DNA of 64,000 nt from Taudactylus pleione (lineage: Eukaryota; Chordata; Amphibia; Anura; Myobatrachidae), in NCBI GenBank assembly GCA_031769625.1, contig JAUIMM010002544.1, positions 1 through 64,000 of the forward strand. Reading direction: 5' to 3'. The notes under the pieces are model-generated. The model did not search any database. It saw only the letters and a list, made by a program, of their open reading frames with translations, and was not told the origin of the DNA. Positions within the stretch are counted from its first letter, which is position 1. Each line of letters starts with the position of its first letter. The position numbers and the translations under genes were made by a program. Positions 26,201 through 40,260 of this stretch are shown piece by piece.

Positions 26201-29200
26201 CGTTTTAGGCCAAAATGCATTGAAAGCAATGGAAATAACAAAAGCGCATACTTTGTGTTATCTCCTCTTGTAGCAAACACAGACAGCTCAAAATTTCACC
26301 AGATCTGTTGAAGACCAAGACCCACAAAAGTGATGTAAAATGGTTTTTCTCTCATGTTGTGTTTAAGAGAAAACTGCAAATGCACGTTTTAGGCCAAAAT
26401 GCATTGAAAGCAATGGAAATAACAAAAGCGCATACTTTGTGTTATCTCCTCTTGTAGCAAACACAGACAGTTCAAAATTTCACCAGATCTGTTGAAGACG
26501 AAGACCCACAAATGTGATGTGAAATGGTTTTTCTCTCATGGTGTGTTTAAGAGAAAACTGCAAATGCACGTTTTAGGCCAAAATGCATTGAAAGCAATGG
26601 AAATAACAAAAGCGCATACTTTGTGTTATCTCCTCTTGTAGCAAACACAGACAGCTCAAAATTTCACCGGATCTGTTGAAGACCAAGACCCACAAAAGTT
26701 ATGTGAAATGGGTTTTCTCCCATGTTGCGTTTAAGAGAAAAGAGCAAATAAATGTTTTAGGCCAAAATGCATTGAAAACAATGGAAACAACAAAAGCGCA
26801 TACTTTGTGTTATCTCCTCTTGTAGCAAACACAGACAGCTCAAAATTTCACTGGATGTGTTGAAGACCAAGACCCACAAATGTGATGTGAAATGGTTTTT
26901 CTCTCATGTTGTGTTTAGGAGAAAACTGCAAATGCACGTTTTAGGCAAAAATGCATTGAAAGCAATGCAAACAACAAAAGCACGTACTTTGTGTTATCTC
27001 CTCTTGTAGCAAACACAGACAGCTCAAAATTTCACCGGATCTGTTGAAGACCAAGACCCACAAATGTGATGTGAAATGGTTTTTCTCTCATGTTGTGTTT
27101 AAGAGAAAACTGCAAATGGACGTTTTAGGCCAAAATGCATTGAAAGCAATGGAAACAACAAAAGCGCATACTTTGTGTTATCTCCTCTTGTAGCAAACAC
27201 AGACAGCTCAAAATTTCACCAGATCTGTTGAAGACCAAGACCCACAAATGTGATGTGAAATGGTTTTACTCCCATGTTGCGTTTAAGAGAAAACTGCAAA
27301 TGCACGTTTTAGGCCAAAATGCATTGAAAGCAATGGAAATAACAAAAGCGCATACTTTGTGTTATCTCCTCTTGTAGCAAACACAGACAGCTCAAAATTT
27401 CACCGGATCTGTTGAAGACCAAGACCCACAAATGTGATGTGAAATGGTTTTTCTCCCATGTTGCGTTTAAGAGAAAACTGCAAATGCACGTTTTAGGCCA
27501 AAATGCATTGAAAGCAATGGAAATAACAAAAGCGCATACTTTGTGTTATCTCCTCTTGTAGCAAACACAGACAGCTCAAAATTTCACCGGATCTGTTGAA
27601 GACCAAGACACACAAATGTGATGTGAAATGGTTTTTCTCCCATGTTGCGTTTAAGAGAAAACAGCAGTTGCTCGTTTTAGGCCAAAATGCATTGAAAGCA
27701 ATGGAAACAGCAAAAGCGCGTACTTTGTGTTATCTCCTCTTGTAGCAAACACAGACAGCTCAAAATTTCACTGGATGTGTTGAAGACCAAGACCCACAAA
27801 TGTGATGTGAAATGGTTTTTCTCTCATGTTGTGTTTAAGAGAAAACTGCAAATGGACGTTTTAGGCCAAAATGCATTGAAAGCAATGGAAATAATAAAAG
27901 CGCATACTTTGTGTTATCTCCTCTTGTAGCAAACACAGACAGCTCAAAATTTCACTGGATGTGTTAAAGACCAAGACCCACAAATGTGATGTGAAATGGT
28001 TTTTCTCTCATGTTGTGTTTAAGAGAAAACTGCAAATGGACGTTTTAGGCCAAAATGCATTGAAAGCAATGGAAATAACAAAAGCGCATACTTTGTGTTA
28101 TCTCCTCTTGTAGCAAACACAGACAGCTCAAAATTTCACCAGATCTGTTGAAGACCAAGACCCACAAATGTGATGTGAAATGGTTTTTCTCTCATGTTGT
28201 GTTTAAGAGAAAACTGCAAATGCACGTTTTAGGCCAAAATGCATTGAAAGCAATGGAAATAACAAAAGCGCATACTTTGTGTTATCTCCTCTTGTAGCAA
28301 ACACAGACAGCTCAAAATTTAACCGGATCTGTTGAAGACCAAGACCCACAAATGTGATGTGAAATGGGTTTTCTCCCATGTTGCGTTTAAGAGAAAAGAG
28401 CAAATAAACGTTTTAGGCCAAAATGCATTGAAAACAATGGAAACAACAAAAGCGCATACTTTGTGTTATCTCCTCTTGTAGCAAACACAGACAGCTCAAA
28501 ATTTCACTGGATGTGTTGAAGACCAAGACCCACAAATGTGATGTGAAATGGTTTTTCTCTCATGTTGTGTTTAAGAGAAAACTGCAAATGCACGTTTTAG
28601 GCAAAAATGCATTGAAAGCAATGGAAACAACAAAAGCACGTACTTTGTGTTATCTCCTCTTGTAGCAAACACAGACAGCTCAAAATTTCACTGGATCTGT
28701 TGAAGACCAAGACCCACAAATGTGATGTGAAATGGTTTTTCTCTCATGTTGTGTTTAAGAGAAAACTGCAAATGGACGTTTTAGACCAAAATGCATTGAA
28801 AGCAATGGAAATAACAAAAGCGCATACTTTGTGTTATCTCCTCTTGTAGCAAACACAGACAGCTCAAAATTTCACCAGATCTGTTGAAGACCAAGACCCA
28901 CAAATGTGATGTGAAATGGTTTTACTCCCATGTTGCGTTTAAGAGAAAACAGCAAATGAACGTTTTAGGCCAATATGCATTGAAAACAATGGAAACAACA
29001 AAAGCGCATACTTTGTGTTATCTCCTCTTGTAGCAAACACAGACAGTTCAAAATTTCACCAGATCTGTTGAAGATGAAGACCCACAAATGTGATGTGAAA
29101 TGGTTTTTCTCCCATGTTGCGTTTAAGAGAAAACTGCAAATGCACGTTTTAGGCCAAAATGCATTGAAAGCAATGGAAACAACAAAAGCGCATACTTTGT

Positions 29201-32200
29201 GTTATCTCCTCTTGTAGCAAACACAGACAGCTCAAAATTTCACTGGATCTGTTGAAGACCAAGACCCACAAATGTGATGTGAAATGGTTTTTCTCCCATG
29301 TTGCGTTTAAGAGAAAACTGCAAATGCACGTTTTAGGCCAAAATGCATTGAAAGCAATGGAAATAACAAAAGTGCATACTTTGTGTTATCTCCTCTTGTA
29401 GCAAACACAGACAGCTCAAAATTTCACCGGATCTGTTGAAGACCAAGACCCACAAATGTGATGTGAAATGGTTTTTCTCCCATGTTGCGTTTAAGAGAAA
29501 ACTGCAAATGCACGTTTTAGGCCAAAATGCATTGAAAGCAATGGAAATAACAAAAGCGCATACTTTGTGTTATCTCCTCTTGTAGCAAACACAGACAGCT
29601 CAAAAATTCACCGGATCTGTTGAAGACCAAGACACACAAATGTGATGTGAAATGGTTTTTCTCCCATGTTGTGTTTAAGAGAAAACAGCAGTTGCTCGTT
29701 TTAGGCCAAAATGCATTGAAAGCAATGGAAACAGCAAAAGCGCGTACTTTGTGTTATCTCCTCTTGTAGCAAACACAGACAGCTCAAAATTTCACTGGAT
29801 GTGTTGAAGACCAAGACCCACAAATGTGATGTGAAATGGTTTTTCTCTCATGTTGTGTTTAAGAGAAAACTGCAAATGGACGTTTTAGGCCAAAATGCAT
29901 TGAAAGCAATGGAAATAACAAAAGCGCATACTTTGTGTTATCTCCTCTTGTAGCAAACACAGACAGCTCAAAATTTCACTGGATGTGTTAAAGACCAAGA
30001 CCCACAAATGTGATGTGAAATGGTTTTTCTCTCATGTTGTGTTTAAGAGAAAACTGCAAATGCACGTTTTAGGCCAAAATGCATTGAAAGCAATGGAAAT
30101 AACAAAAGCGCATACTTTGTGTTATCTCCTCTTGTAGCAAACACAGACAGCTCAAAATTTCACCGGATCTGTTGAAGACCAAGACCCACAAATGTGATGT
30201 GAAATGGGTTTTCTCCCATGTTGCGTTTAAGAGAAAAGAGCAAATGAACGTTTTAGGCCAAAATGCATTGAAAACAATGGAAACAACAAAAGCGCATACT
30301 TTGTGTTATCTCCTCTTGTAGCAAACACAGACAGCTCAAAATTTCACTGGATGTGTTGAAGACCAAGACCCACAAATGTGATGTGAAATGGTTTTTCTCT
30401 CATGTTGTGTTTAAGAGAAAACAGCAAATGCACGTTTTAGGCCAAAATGCATTGAAAGCAATGGAAATAACAAAAGCGCATACTTTGTGTTATCTCCTCT
30501 TGTAGCAAACACAGACAGCTCAAAATTTCACCGGATCTGTTGAAGACCAAGACCCACAAATGTGATGTGAAATGGTTTTTCTCCCATGTTACGTTTAAGA
30601 GAAAACAGCAAATGCATGTTTTATGCCAAAATGCATTGAAAGCAATGGAACAACAAAAGCGCATACATTGTGATATCTCCTCTTGTACCAAACACAGACA
30701 GTTCAAAATTTCACTGGATGTGTTGAAGACCAAGACAGACAAATGTGATGTGAAATTTTTTTCTCCCATGTTGCGTTTAAGAGAAAACAGCAATTGCTCG
30801 TTTTAGGCCAAAATGCATTGAAAGCAATGGAAACAACAAAAGCACGTACTTTGTGTTATCTCCTCTTGTAGCAAACACAGACAGCTCAAAATTTCACTGG
30901 ATGTGTTGAAGACCAAGACCCACAAATGTGATGTGAAATGGTTTTTCTCTCATGTTGTGTTTAAGAGAAAACTGCAAATGGACGTTTTAGGCCAAAATGC
31001 ATTGAAAGCAATGGAAATAACAAAAGCGCATACTTTGTGTTATCTCCTCTTGTAGCAAACACAGACAGCTCAAAATTTCACCAGATCTGTTGAAGACCAA
31101 GACCCACAAATGTGATGTGAAATGGTTTTTCTCCCATGTTGCATTTAAGAGAAAACAGCAAATGCATGTTTTAGGCCAAAATGCATTGAAAGCAATTGAT
31201 ACAACAAAAGCGCATACATTGTGATATCTCCTCTTGTAGCAAACACAGACAGCTCAAAATTTCTCTGGATGTGTTAAAGACCAAGACACACAAATGTGAT
31301 GTGAAATGGTTTTTCTCCCATGTTGCGTTTAAGAGAAAACAGCAATTGCTCGTTTTAGGCCAAAATGCATTGAAAGCAATGGAAACAACAAAAGCGCGTA
31401 CTTTGTGTTATCTCCTCTTGTAGCAAACACAGACAGCTCAAAATTTCACTGGATGTGTTGAAGACCAAGACCCACAAATGTGATGTGAAATGGTTTTTCT
31501 CTCATGTTGTGTTTAAGAGAAAACTGCAAATGGACGTTTTAGGCCAAAATGCATTGAAAGCAATGGAAATAACAAAAGCGCATACTTTGTGTTATCTCCT
31601 CTTGTAGCAAACACAGACAGCTCAAAATTTCACTGGATCTGTTGAAGACCAAGACCCACAAATGTGATGTGAAATGGTTTTACTCCCATGTTGCGTTTAA
31701 GAGAAAACAGCAAATGAACGTTTTAGGCCAAAATGCATTGAAAACAATGGAAACAACAAAAGCGCATACTTTGTGTTATCTCCTCTTGTAGCAAACACAG
31801 ACAGCTCAAAATTTCACTGGATGTGTTGAAGACCAAGACCCACAAATGTAATGTGAAATGGTTTTTCTCTCATGTTGTGTTTAAGAGAAAACTGCAAATG
31901 CACGTTTTAGGCCAAAATGCATTGAAAGCAATGGAAATAACAAAAGCGCATACTTTGTGTTATCTCCTCTTGTAGCAAACACAGACAGCTCAAAATTTCA
32001 CCGGATCTGTTGAAGACCAAGACCCACAAATGTGATGTGAAATGGTTTTTCTCCCATGTTGCGTTTAAGAGAAAACTGCAAATGCACGTTTTAGGCCAAA
32101 ATGCATTGAAAGCAATGGAAATAACAAAAGCGCATACTTTGTGTTATCTCCTCTTGTAGCAAACACAGACAGCTCAAAATTTCACCGGATCTGTTGAAGA

Positions 32201-35200
32201 CCAAGACACACAAATGTGATGTGAAATGGTTTTTCTCCCATGTTGTGTTTAAGAGAAAACAGCAGTTGCTCGTTTTAGGCCAAAATGCATTGAAAGCAAT
32301 GGAAACAGCAAAAGCGCGTACTTTGTGTTATCTCCTCTTGTAGCAAACACAGACAGCTCAAAATTTCACTGGATGTGTTGAAGACCAAGACCCACAAATG
32401 TGATGTGAAATGGTTTTTCTCTCATGTTGTGTTTAAGAGAAAACTGCAAATGGACGTTTTAGGCCAAAATGCATTGAAAGCAATGGAAATAACAAAAGCG
32501 CATACTTTGTGTTATCTCCTCTTGTAGCAAACACAGACAGCTCAAAATTTCACTGGATGTGTTAAAGACCAAGACCCACAAATGTGATGTGAAATGGTTT
32601 TTCTCTCATGTTGTGTTTAAGAGAAAACTGCAAATGCACGTTTTAGGCCAAAATGCATTGAAAGCAATGGAAATAACAAAAGCGCATACTTTGTGTTATC
32701 TCCTCTTGTAGCAAACACAGACAGCTCAAAATTTCACCGGATCTGTTGAAGACCAAGACCCACAAATGTGATGTGAAATGGGTTTTCTCCCATGTTGCGT
32801 TTAAGAGAAAAGAGCAAATGAACGTTTTAGGCCAAAATGCATTGAAAACAATGGAAACAACAAAAGCGCATACTTTGTGTTATCTCCTCTTGTAGCAAAC
32901 ACAGACAGCTCAAAATTTCACTGGATGTGTTGAAGACCAAGACCCACAAATGTGATGTGAAATGGTTTTTCTCTCATGTTGTGTTTAAGAGAAAACAGCA
33001 AATGCACGTTTTAGGCCAAAATGCATTGAAAGCAATGGAAATAACAAAAGCGCATACTTTGTGTTATCTCCTCTTGTAGCAAACACAGACAGTTCAAAAT
33101 TTCACTGGATGTGTTGAAGACCAAGACAGACAAATGTGATGTGAAATTTTTTTCTCCCATGTTGCGTTTAAGAGAAAACAGCAATTGCTCGTTTTAGGCC
33201 AAAATGCATTGAAAGCAATGGAAACAACAAAAGCGCGTACTTTGTGTTATCTCCTCTTGTAGCAAACACAGACAGCTCAAAATTTCACTGGATGTGTTGA
33301 AGACCAAGACCCACAAATGTGATGTGAAATGGTTTTTCTCTCATGTTGTGTTTAAGAGAAAACTGCAAATGGACGTTTTAGGCCAAAATGCATTGAAAGC
33401 AATGGAAATAACAAAAGCGCATACTTTGTGTTATCTCCTCTTGTAGCAAACACAGACAGCTCAAAATTTCACTGGATCTGTTGAAGACCAAGACCCACAA
33501 ATGTGATGTGAAATGGTTTTACTCCCATGTTGTGTTTAAGAGAAAACAGCAAATGAACGTTTTAGGCCAAAATGCATTGAAAACAATGGAAACAACAAAA
33601 GCGCATACTTTGTGTTATCTCCTCTTGTAGCAAACACAGACAGCTCAAAATTTCACTGGATGTGTTGAAGACCAAGACCCACAAATGTAATGTGAAATGG
33701 TTTTTCTCTCATGTTGTGTTTAAGAGAAAACTGCAAATGGACGTTTTAGGCCAAAATGCATTGAAAGCAATGGAAATAACAAAAGCGCATACTTTGTGTT
33801 ATCTCCTCTTGTAGCAAACACAGACAGCTCAAAATTTCACTGGATGTGTTGAAGAGCAAGACCCACAAATGTGATGTGAAATGGTTTTTCTCTCATGTTG
33901 TGTTTAAGAGAAAACTGCAAATGGACGTTTTAGGCCAAAATGCATTGAAAGCAATGGAAATAACAAAAGCGCATACTTTGTGTTATCTCCTCTTGTAGCA
34001 AACACAGACAGCTCAAAATTTCACCAGATCTGTTGAAGACCAAGACCCACAAATGTGATGTGAAATGGTTTTACTCCCATGTTGCGTTTAAGAGAAAACA
34101 GCAAATGAACGTTTTAGGCCAATATGCATTGAAAACAATGGAAACAACAAAAGTGCATACTTTGTGTTATCTCCTCTTGTAGCAAACACAGACAGCTCAA
34201 AATTTCACCAGATCTGTTGAAGACCAAGACCCACAAATGTGATGTGAAATGGTTTTTCTCCCATGTTGCATTTAAGAGACAACAGCAAATGCATGTTTTA
34301 TGCCAAAATGCATTGAAAGCAATGGAACAACAAAAGCGCATACATTGTGATATCTCCTCTTGTACCAAACACAGACAGCTCAAAATTTCACTGGATGTGT
34401 TGAAGACCAAGACACACAAATGTGATGTGAAATGGTTTTTCTCCCATGTTGCGTTTAAGAGAAAACAGCAATTGCTCGTTTTAGGCCAAAATGCATTGAA
34501 AGCAATGGAAACAACAAAAGCGCGTACTTTGTGTTATCTCCTCTTGTAGCAAACACAGACAGCTCAAAATTTCACTGGATCTGTTGAAGACCAAGACCCA
34601 CAAATGTGATGTGAAATGGTTTTTCTCTCATGTTGTGTTTAAGAGAAAACAGCAAATGCACGTTTTAGGCCAAAATGCATTGAAAGCAATGGAAATAACA
34701 AAAGCGCATACTTTGTGTTATCTCCTCTTGTAGCAAACACAGACAGCTCAAAATTTCACCAGATCTGTTGAAGACCAAGACCCACAAATGTGATGTGAAA
34801 TGGTTTTTCTCCCATGTTGCGTTTAAGAGAAAACTGCAAATGGACGTTTTAGGCAAAAATGCATTGAAAGCAATGGAAATAACAAAAGCGCATACTTTGT
34901 GTTATCTCCTCTTGTAGCAAACACAGACAGCTCAAAATTTCACCAGATCTGTTGAAGACCAAGACCCACAAATGTGATGTGAAATGGTTTTTCTCTCATG
35001 TTGTGTTTAAGAGAAAACTGCAAATGGACGTTTTAGGCCAAAATGCATTGAAAGCAATGGAAATAACAAAAGCGCATACTTTGTGTTATCTCCTCTTGTA
35101 GCAAACACAGACAGCTCAAAATTTCACTGGATCTGTTGAAGACCAAGACCCACAAATGTGATGTGAAATGGTTTTTCTCCCATGTTGCGTTTAAGAGAAA

Positions 35201-36598
35201 ACTGCAAATGCACGTTTTAGGCCAAAATGCATTGAAAGCAATGGAAATAACAAAAGCGCATACTTTGTGTTATCTCCTCTTGTAGCAAACACAGACAACT
35301 CAAAATTTCACCGGATCTGTTGAAGACCAAGACCCACAAAAGTGATGTGAAATGGTTTTTCTCCCATGTTGCGTTTAAGAGAAAACAGCAAATGAACATT
35401 TTAGGCCAAAATGCATTGAAAACAATGGAAACAACAAAAGCGCATACTTTGTGTTATCTCCTCTTGTAGCAAACACAGACAGCTCAAAATTTCACCAGAT
35501 CTGTTGAAGACCAAGACCCACAAATGTGATGTGAAATGGTTTTTCTCTCATGTTGTGTTCAAGAGAAAACAGCAAATGCACGTTTTAGGCCAAAATGCAT
35601 TGAAAGCAATGGAAATAACAAAAGCGCATACTTTGTGTTATCTCCTCTTGTAGCAAACACAGACAGCTCAAAATTTCACCAGATCTGTTGAATACCAAGA
35701 CCCACAAATGTGATGTGAAATGGTTTTACTCCCATGTTGCGTTTAAGAGAAAACAGCAAATGAACGTTTTAGGCCAAAATGCTTTGAAAACAATGGAAAC
35801 AACAAAAGCGCATACTTTGTGTTATCTCCTCTTGTAGCAAACACAGACAGCTCAAAATTTCACTGGATGTGTTGAAGACCAAGACCCACAAATGTGATGT
35901 GAAATGGTTTTTCTCTCATGTTGTGTTTAAGAGAAAACTGCAAATGCACGTTTTAGGCCAAAATGCATTGAAAGCAATGGAAATAACAAAAGCGCATACT
36001 TTGTGTTATCTCCTCTTGTAGCAAACACAGACAGCTCAAAATTTCACCAGATCTGTTGAAGACCAAGTCCCACAAATGTGATGTGAAATGGTTTTACTCC
36101 CATGTTGTGTTTAAGAGAAAACAGCAAATGAACTTTTTAGGCCAAAATGCATTGAAAACAATGGAAACAACAAAAGCGCATACTTTGTGTTATCTCCTCT
36201 TGTAGCAAACACAGACAGCTCAAAATTTTCCTGGATGTGTTGAAGACCAAGACCCACAAATGTGATGTGAAATGGTTTTTCTCTCATGTTGTGTTTAAGA
36301 GAAAACTGCAAAATGCACGTTTTAGGCCAAAATGCATTGAAAGCAATGGAAATAACAAAAGCGCATACTTTGTGTTATCTCCTCTTGTAGCAAACACAGA
36401 CAGCTCAAAATTTCACCAGATCTGTTGAAGACCAAGTCCCACAAATGTGATGTGAAATGGTTTTACTCCCATGTTGCGTTTAAGAGAAAACAGCAAATGA
36501 ACGTTTTAGGCCAAAATGCATTGAAAACAATGGAAACAACAAAAGCGCATACTTTGTGTTATCTCCTCTTGTAGCAAACACAGACAGCTCAAAATTTC

Positions 36599-38621
36599 AC
36601 TGGATGTGTTGAAGACCAAGACCCACAAATGTGATGTGAAATGGTTTTTCTCTCATCTTGTGTTTAAGAGAAAACTGCAAATGGACGTTTTAGGCCAAAA
36701 TGCATTGAAAGCAATGGAAATAACAAAAGCGCATACTTTGTGTTATCTCCTCTTGTAGCAAACACAGACAGCTCAAAATTTCACCAGATCTGTTGAAGAC
36801 CAAGACCCACAAATGTGATGTGAAATGGTTTTACTCCCATGTTGTGTTTAAGAGAAAACAGCAAATGAACGTTTTAGGACAAAATGCATTGAAAACAATG
36901 GAAACAACAAAAGCGCATTCTTTGTGTTATCTCCTCTTGTAGCAAACACAGACAGCTCAAAATTTCACTGGATGTGTTGAAGACCAAGACCCACAAATGT
37001 GATGTGAAATGGTTTTTCTCTCATGTTGTGTTTAAGAGAAAACTGCAAATGCACGTTTTAGTCCAAAATGCATTGAAAGCAATGGAAATAACAAAAGCTC
37101 ATACTTTGTGTTATCTCCTCTTGTAGCAAACACAGACAGCTCAAAATTTCACCAGATCTGTTGAAGACCAAGTCCGACAAATGTGATGTGAAATGGTTTT
37201 ACTCCCATGTTGCGTTTAAGAGAAAACAGCAAATGAACGTTTTAGGCCAAAATGCATTGAAAACAATGGAAAAAACAAAAGCGCATACTTTGTGTTATCT
37301 CCTCTTGTAGCAAACACAGACAGCTCAAAATTTCACTGGATGTGTTGAAGACCAAGACCCACAAACGTGATGTGAAATAGTTTTTCTCTCATGTTGTGTT
37401 TAAGAGAAAACTGCAAATGCACGTTTTAGGCCAAAATGCATTGAAAACAATGGAAACAACAAAAGCACATACTTTGTGTTATCTCCTCTTGTAGCAAACA
37501 CAGACAGCTCAAAATTTCACTGGATGTGTTGAAGACCAAGACCCACAAACGTGATGTGAAATGGTTTTTCTCTCATGTTGTGTTTAAGAGAAAACTGCAA
37601 ATGCACGTTTTAGCAAAAATGCATTGAAAGCAATGGAAATAACAAAAGCGCATACTTTGTGTTATCTCCTCTTGTAGCAAACACAGACAGCTCAAAATTT
37701 CACTGGATGTGTTGAAGACCAAGACCCACAAATGTGATGTGAAATGGTTTTTCTCTCATCTTGTGTTTAAGAGAAAACTGCAAATGGACGTTTTAGGCCA
37801 AAATGCATTGAAAGCAATGGAAATAACAAAAGCGCATACTTTGTGTTATCTCCTCTTGTAGCAAACACAGACAGCTCAAAATTTCACCAGATCTGTTGAA
37901 GACCAAGACCCACAAATGTGATGTGAAATGGTTTTACTCCCATGTTGTGTTTAAGAGAAAACAGCAAATGAACGTTTTAGGACAAAATGCATTGAAAACA
38001 ATGGAAACAACAAAAGCGCATTCTTTGTGTTATCTCCTCTTGTAGCAAACACAGACAGCTCAAAATTTCACTGGATGTGTTGAAGACCAAGACCCACAAA
38101 TGTGATGTGAAATGGTTTTTCTCTCATGTTGTGTTTAAGAGAAAACTGCAAATGCACGTTTTAGTCCAAAATGCATTGAAAGCAATGGAAATAACAAAAG
38201 CTCATACTTTGTGTTATCTCCTCTTGTAGCAAACACAGACAGCTCAAAATTTCACCAGATCTGTTGAAGACCAAGTCCGACAAATGTGATGTGAAATGGT
38301 TTTACTCCCATGTTGCGTTTAAGAGAAAACAGCAAATGAACGTTTTAGGCCAAAATGCATTGAAAACAATGGAAAAAACAAAAGCGCATACTTTGTGTTA
38401 TCTCCTCTTGTAGCAAACACAGACAGCTCAAAATTTCACTGGATGTGTTGAAGACCAAGACCCACAAACGTGATGTGAAATGGTTTTTCTCTCATGTTGT
38501 GTTTAAGAGAAAACTGCAAATGCACGTTTTAGGCCAAAATGCATTGAAAACAATGGAAACAACAAAAGCACATACTTTGTGTTATCTCCTCTTGTAGCAA
38601 ACACAGACAGCTCAAAATTTC
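36599..38621 (+). repeat. Tandem 6-monomer block (about 1.1 kb period)
   Basis: 36599-37701 and the sequence from 37702 share the same order of rare variants. These are CTCTCATCTTGTG, TTTTAGGACAAAATGC with GCGCATTC, TTTTAGTCCAAAATGC with AAAGCTCATAC, AAGTCCGACAAATG with GGAAAAAACAAAAG, and ACAAACGTGATG. The period is 1103 bp (6 x 184 - 1) because the first copy ends in a monomer with a 1-bp loss (TTTTAGCAAAAATGC near 37610). Related copies start at 46532 and, more diverged, at 59508 beyond the LINE. Confidence 0.78.
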
Positions 38622-38805
38622 ACTGGATGTGTTGAAGACCAAGACCCACAAACGTGATGTGAAATGGTTTTTCTCTCATGTTGTGTTTAAGAGAAAACTG
38701 CAAATGCACGTTTTAGGCCAAAATGCATTGAAAACAATGGAAACAACAAAAGCACATACTTTGTGTTATCTCCTCTTGTAGCAAACACAGACAGCTCAAA
38801 ATTTC

Positions 38806-40260
38806 ACTGGATGTGTTGAAGACCAAGACCCACAAATGTGATGTGAAATGGTTTTTCTCTCATGTTGTGTATAAGAGAAAACTGCAAATGGACGTTTTAG
38901 GCCAAAATGCATTGAAAGCAATGGAAATAACAAAAGCGCATACTTTGTGTTATCTCCTCTTGTAGCAAACACAGACAGCTCAAAATTTCACCAGATCTGT
39001 TGAAGACCAAGACCCACAAATGTGATGTGAAATGGTTTTACTCCCATGTTGCGTTTAAGAGAAAACAGCAAATGAACGTTTTAGGCCACAATGCATTGAA
39101 AACAATGGAAACAACAAAAGCGCATACTTTGTGTTATCTCCTCTTGTAGCAAACACAGACAGCTCAAAATTTCACTGGATGTGTTGAAGACCAAGACCCA
39201 CAAATGTGATGTGAAATGGTTTTTCTCTCATGTTGTGTTTAAGAGAAAACTGCAAATGCACGTTTTAGCAAAAATGCATTGAAAGCAATGGAAATAACAA
39301 AAGCGCATACTTTGTGTTATCTCCTATTGTAGCAAACACAGACAGCTCAAAATTTCACCAGATCTGTTGAAGACCAAGACCCACAAATGTGATGTGAAAT
39401 GGTTTTACTCCCATGTTGCGTTTAAGAGAAAACAGCAAATGAATGTTTTAGGCCAAAATGCATTGAAAACAATGGAAATAACAAAAGCACATACTTTGTG
39501 TTATCTCCTCTTGTAGCAAACACAGACAGCTCAAAATTTTACCGGATCTGTTGAAGACCAAGACCCACAAATGTGATGTGAAATGGTTTTTCTCCCATGC
39601 TGCGTTTAAGAAAAAACAGCAAATGAATGTTTTAGACCAAAATGCATTGAAAACAATGGAAACAACAAAAGCGCATACTTTGTGTTATCTCCTCTTGTAG
39701 CAAACACAGACAGCTCAAAATTTCACTGGATATGTTGAAGACCAAGACCCACAAATGTGATGTGAAATGGTTTTTCTCTCATGTTGTGTTTAAGAGAAAA
39801 CAGCAAATGCACGTTTTAGGCCAAAATGCATTGAAAGCAATGGAAATAACAAAAGCGCATACTTTGTGTTATCTCCTCTTGTAGCAAACACAGACAGCTC
39901 AAAATTTCACCAGATCTGTTGAAGACCAAGACCCACAAATGTGATGTGAAATGGTTTTTCTCCCATGTTGCATTTAAGAGAAAACAGCAAATGCATGTTT
40001 TAGGCCAAAATGCATTGAAAGCAATGGAACAACAAAAGCGCATACATTGTGATATCTCCTCTTGTACCAAACACAGACAGCTCAAAATTTCACTGGATGT
40101 GTTGAAGACCAAGACACACAAATGTGATGTGAAATGGTTTTTCTCCCATGTTGCGTTTAAGAGAAAACAGCAATTGCTCGTTTTAGGCCAAAATGCATTG
40201 AAAGCAATGGAAATAACAAAAGTGCATACTTTGTGTTATCTCCTCTTGTAGCAAACACAG
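38806..40260 (+). repeat. Satellite block repeated 8646 bp downstream (copy 1)
   Basis: The monomer order here, including GTATAAGAG near 38870, TTTTAGCAAAAATGC near 39264, CTCCTATTGTAGC near 39322, CATGCTGCGTTTAAGAAAAAAC near 39597 and the 183-bp TAC monomer at 39909, reappears at 47452-48906. The offset of 8646 bp equals 47 monomers minus 2 bp. A few base differences exist, for example GGATATGTTG near 39729. Confidence 0.75.
39909..40091 (+). repeat. 183-bp variant monomer with stop-free frame (one of eight)
   Basis: Representative of a distinct subtype found at 30530-30712, 34207-34389, 39909-40091, 41196-41378, 48555-48737, 57117-57299, 62083-62265 and 62818-63000. It has lost one A (GGAACAACAAAAG), reads ACATTGTGATATC instead of ACTTTGTGTTATC, and CTTGTACCAAAC instead of CTTGTAGCAAAC. 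Its length is divisible by three and the usual TAG is gone, so an open frame of about 88-110 codons runs through it into its neighbour on the plus strand, with similar openness on the minus strand. There is no start context, codon bias or homology suggesting a protein. I treat the frame as a by-product and the subtype as a spread satellite variant. Confidence 0.85.
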
